NCBI GenBank assembly: GCA_011682565.1
Contig: JAACEJ010000309.1
Location: forward strand, 1 to 9,130
Origin: Actinomycetota bacterium
Lineage (GTDB): Bacteria > Zhuqueibacterota > Zhuqueibacteria > Residuimicrobiales > Krinioviventaceae
Direction: 5' to 3'
Length of the DNA: 9,130 nucleotides
Part shown: one piece after another, positions 7,347 to 9,130 of the stretch
Position numbering within the stretch: the first letter of the stretch is position 1
Layout of the letters: the number at the start of each line of letters is the position of its first letter
Position numbers and translations under genes: made by a program
Notes under the pieces: generated by a model
Told to the model about the DNA's origin: nothing
The model's input: only the letters and a program-made list of their open reading frames with translations
Database searches by the model: none

Positions 7347-8809
7347 ACAGACAACTCCTTTGACGGCAACAAAATGTTCATTGTCGTTCCCTCTCCCACT
7401 TTACTTTTTACACTTATTTTTCCATCATGGTCATTTATAATTCTGTAAACAATAGACAATCCCAGCCCGGTTCCCTGGCTCTTTGTGGTAAAAAACGGAT
7501 CGAAAATCGCTTCCAGGTTTTTCGACTGAATGCCGGCCCCCGTATCGGCGAGTGATATATTCACAAACCTATTATTTTCATTTTGTTTCGTATCAGCTTT
7601 CAGTCCTTCTCCACTGCCGGCAGGTGCAACTGTTAAAATAAGCTGCCCGCCGTCTTTCATTGCATCGATGGCATTTAAAATCAAATTAAGCAGCACCTGT
7701 TGAATCTGGTGAAAATCTGCAAATACAAAAGAGCTGTCATCATCATATTTTTCCTGCCAGGATATTTGCTTTTCTACGATTTTTTTATCAACCAGCGTGA
7801 GCACTTCATGGACAATATCGCGGACATGGTGAATCTTGCGCACCGGAGGACGCGGTCTTGTATAGTCAAAAAATGTTTTCAAAAGTTCATCCAACCGATT
7901 TACCTGGCGGACGATCCGTTCGAGGTAAATTTTGCGCTTGTCATGGCCATCAAACTCTTCTTCCATTGTTTGTGCCATAGCCTTTATTCCGGCAAGAGGA
8001 TTCTTGATCTCATGGGCAATACCCGAGGCAAGAACGCCCAGCGACGCCAGCCGGTCCATACGGATGACTTCGGCCTGCATACTTTTGATTTGGGATATAT
8101 CCTTGAATGAAATAATTGTACCGACCTTGTTTCCTTCATCATCCAAACGCGGCGTAACGGTAAAACCAATGTACACTTCCCTGCCGGATTTTGTGAGAAC
8201 AGTGACCTCCCGTTTCGGCACAGACGTTGCGCCGTTATGCTTCAAAATAACATCCGTGGCATCTTTTCCCAAAATATCATACACCGGCATTCCCCTAACC
8301 TCAGCAGATTTATATTCCAGTGCTTCCTGAGCACCGGAATTAAATGAGGTGATCCGCCCATTCAGATCGAGGGTAATGAGTCCGGACTGCATACTCTCGA
8401 TGATACTTTCGTTGAAATTTTTCAGTTCAGTCAGTTCCTGTTGCAGTTTCATGCGCTCGTTAATATCGCGAGAGATGCCGACAATGCCGACGACCTCACC
8501 GTTTTCGAGAATGGGCGTTAAATTCGTAGAGAAATAGACTGCAATGCCGTCGTGGTTTTGCACACGCACTTCGAACGAACGCGTTTGTCCCCGGAATGTT
8601 TTTTCCAGGTTTTCTCTTGCGGACAGCAAATCTTCATCGTAAATCAAGTGTTCGTAGCAATTGCCCAACCACTCGATTTTCCCCCTCCCCGTAAACTCTG
8701 CCAAACGCGGATTCACGTAGGTAAATTCACCGTTGCTGTTTAAAGTAAAAACAAGGTCTTGTACATTTTCAATGAGTGTTTGGTAATTTAAACGCATGAA
8801 TTCATTCAT
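7343..8809 (-). CDS. Soluble PAS-PAS sensor histidine kinase
   Basis: This 488-aa protein shows no signal peptide or membrane segment, so it should sense a cytoplasmic cue. PAS 1 is at about 8-116 (QDLVFTLNSNGEFTYVNP, ending GIVGISRDI). PAS 2 is at about 132-243 (SGLITLDLNGRITSFN, ending ISFKDIS). Short helical linkers (ERMKLQQELTELKNF, IKSMQAEVIRMDRLASLG) join the parts. The dimerisation domain carries the H-box GIAHEIKNPLAG with phospho-accepting His266. The ATPase domain has the N-box LNLILNAIDAM (Asn375, Asn379), G1 DTGAGI (422-427), F-box FDPFFTTK (436-443) and G2 GTGLGLSIV (446-454). It is of the NtrB/AtoS/ZraS type that phosphorylates NtrC-like regulators, and such a regulator follows with an ATGA overlap. 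The ligand of the PAS domains cannot be predicted. The start could be the ATG at 8809 or the one four codons later; neither has a strong ribosome binding site. Confidence 0.97.
   Translation of the reverse strand: MNEFMRLNYQTLIENVQDLVFTLNSNGEFTYVNPRLAEFTGRGKIEWLGNCYEHLIYDEDLLSARENLEKTFRGQTRSFEVRVQNHDGIAVYFSTNLTPILENGEVVGIVGISRDINERMKLQQELTELKNFNESIIESMQSGLITLDLNGRITSFNSGAQEALEYKSAEVRGMPVYDILGKDATDVILKHNGATSVPKREVTVLTKSGREVYIGFTVTPRLDDEGNKVGTIISFKDISQIKSMQAEVIRMDRLASLGVLASGIAHEIKNPLAGIKAMAQTMEEEFDGHDKRKIYLERIVRQVNRLDELLKTFFDYTRPRPPVRKIHHVRDIVHEVLTLVDKKIVEKQISWQEKYDDDSSFVFADFHQIQQVLLNLILNAIDAMKDGGQLILTVAPAGSGEGLKADTKQNENNRFVNISLADTGAGIQSKNLEAIFDPFFTTKSQGTGLGLSIVYRIINDHDGKISVKSKVGEGTTMNILLPSKELSV
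7355..7360 (-). promoter_or_regulatory. Ribosome binding site of the response regulator, inside the kinase gene
   Basis: On the - strand this reads AAGGAG, 8 bases before the ATG at 7346. It lies within the last codons of the kinase. The regulator can thus be translated by reinitiation or directly, and may be made in excess of the kinase. Confidence 0.75.
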
Positions 8810-8873
8810 TATTTCTTTGTGTGAACAGAGTATCGAAACTTTAACATAGAAACCGCATCTGTGTTGGTTAGGT

Positions 8874-8894
8874 TTCCCGCAAAAAATGTGGGAA
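8874..8894. repeat. Inverted repeat, REP-like palindrome remnant
   Basis: TTCCCGC (8874-8880) pairs with GTGGGAA (8888-8894) around the loop AAAAAAT. On the + strand this is a 7-bp stem with one G-U pair; on the - strand one A-C mismatch interrupts it. The layout (TTCCC, T-rich centre, GCGGGAA) resembles the common 'attcccgc...gcgggaat' intergenic palindromes of many bacteria. There is no following T-run, so it is not a terminator. Whether it is repeated elsewhere in the genome cannot be seen here. Confidence 0.35.
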
Positions 8895-9018
8895 TTCCGA
8901 CAACTCGAGATTATGTGACGGCATGGTTCGTCGTCGCAGTTTTAATTTGCGTCTTGCATCACTGCCGACTTTTCAAAAATTTTCCTTTTCTGAGCCAGCT
9001 ATACGAACCCTCTACTCA

Positions 9019-9096
9019 CTAGCGCATTCTTGACTGCCAGTACCAAGGTTTTCTGTGCATATGGGCGACGGTCCAAACCAAAAGTGCTTTATCCAT
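9019..9096 (-). CDS. Possible 25-aa small protein or leader peptide with strong ribosome binding site
   Basis: On the - strand an ATG at 9096 opens MDKALLVWTVAHMHRKPWYW and ends after five more residues (QSRMR) at the TAG at 9019-9021. It is preceded by AAGGAGG (complement at 9104-9110) with 7 bases of spacing, the best ribosome binding site in the window. The peptide has a short hydrophobic start and a Trp- and Arg-rich end (three Trp, three Arg in 25 residues). I recognise no family. It could be a small protein, a leader peptide, or the surviving 5' end of a gene truncated by the repeat-like DNA that follows. It lies 209 bases before the kinase start, on the same strand. Confidence 0.35.
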   Translation of the reverse strand: MDKALLVWTVAHMHRKPWYWQSRMR

Positions 9097-9103
9097 AATA
9101 TTT

Positions 9104-9110
9104 CCTCCTT
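9104..9110 (-). promoter_or_regulatory. Strong Shine-Dalgarno sequence of the small right-edge ORF
   Basis: On the - strand this reads AAGGAGG, 7 bases before the ATG at 9096. An alternative in-frame ATG at 9123 follows directly on a TAA and lacks such a site, so the 9096 start is preferred. Confidence 0.5.
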
Positions 9111-9130
9111 TTGAATATTTCATTTACGAA

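Larger units (their letters stand above)
8810..9130. other. Right-edge region without a confident large gene
   Basis: These 321 bases lie upstream of the kinase. All frames are broken by stops except for short ORFs. The region must hold the promoter or leader of the kinase operon unless transcription enters from beyond the window, but I find no convincing sigma-70 or sigma-54 promoter. It does contain the small minus-strand ORF at 9019-9096 and an inverted repeat at 8874-8894, both listed separately. The stretch from about 8866 to 9060 may be a dispersed repeat or the remnant of one. Confidence 0.5.

Noticed and set aside
8923..9033. Plus-strand 36-codon ORF (MVRRRSFNLRLASL...)
   Set aside because: It has no ribosome binding site and no recognisable features, and lies antisense to the region that may be a repeat.
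9019..9060. Sigma-54 site TGGCAG...AATGC on the - strand upstream of the kinase
   Set aside because: The GG and GC are 11 bases apart rather than 10 and the -12 element lacks TTGC.

Overview
The window looks like chromosomal DNA from a bacterium of the Fibrobacterota-Chlorobiota-Bacteroidota (FCB) superphylum. The best guess is a KSB1-, Calditrichota- or Ignavibacteriota-like lineage. The main clue is that two neighbouring secreted proteins both end in a FlgD-like, type IX secretion (Por) type sorting domain with the NYPNPFN hallmark, which is typical of those lineages. This placement is inferred from protein style, not from a marker gene.

Left part (1-5862, + strand): the window opens inside the last 62 codons of a small vicinal-oxygen-chelate (glyoxalase/bleomycin-resistance-like) protein. 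Its stop codon overlaps the start of a large secreted Asp-box (BNR) beta-propeller protein in an ATGA junction. After a 109-base gap, which holds a candidate sigma-54 promoter, comes a secreted multidomain GH13 alpha-amylase-family protein. It has a glycogen-binding-like N-terminus, Ig-like domains, a GH13 barrel and a sorting domain. This gene is split by a frameshift near 5213-5280. A net -1 shift (one missing base) restores a 1000-residue protein.

Middle gap (5863-5975): a short convergent intergenic stretch with two small hairpins. One is a weak terminator candidate.

Right part (5976-8809, - strand): a two-gene two-component operon. A soluble PAS-PAS histidine kinase overlaps by 4 bases an NtrC-type response regulator (receiver, AAA+ sigma-54 activator, Fis-type helix-turn-helix).

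Right edge (8810-9130): a 321-base region without a confident large gene. It contains a 25-codon minus-strand ORF with an exceptionally good ribosome binding site, and an inverted repeat resembling an eroded REP-like palindrome.

Working together: the two secreted proteins fit polysaccharide (alpha-glucan and possibly beta-glucan/xyloglucan) breakdown at or outside the cell surface. The adjacent kinase/regulator pair acts through sigma-54, and the GH13 gene has a plausible -24/-12 promoter. A regulatory link between them is therefore possible, but it is an inference. I see no clear new multi-gene system. The most useful observations are the broken GH13 gene, its possible sigma-54 promoter, its altered catalytic region IV, and the unexplained right edge.
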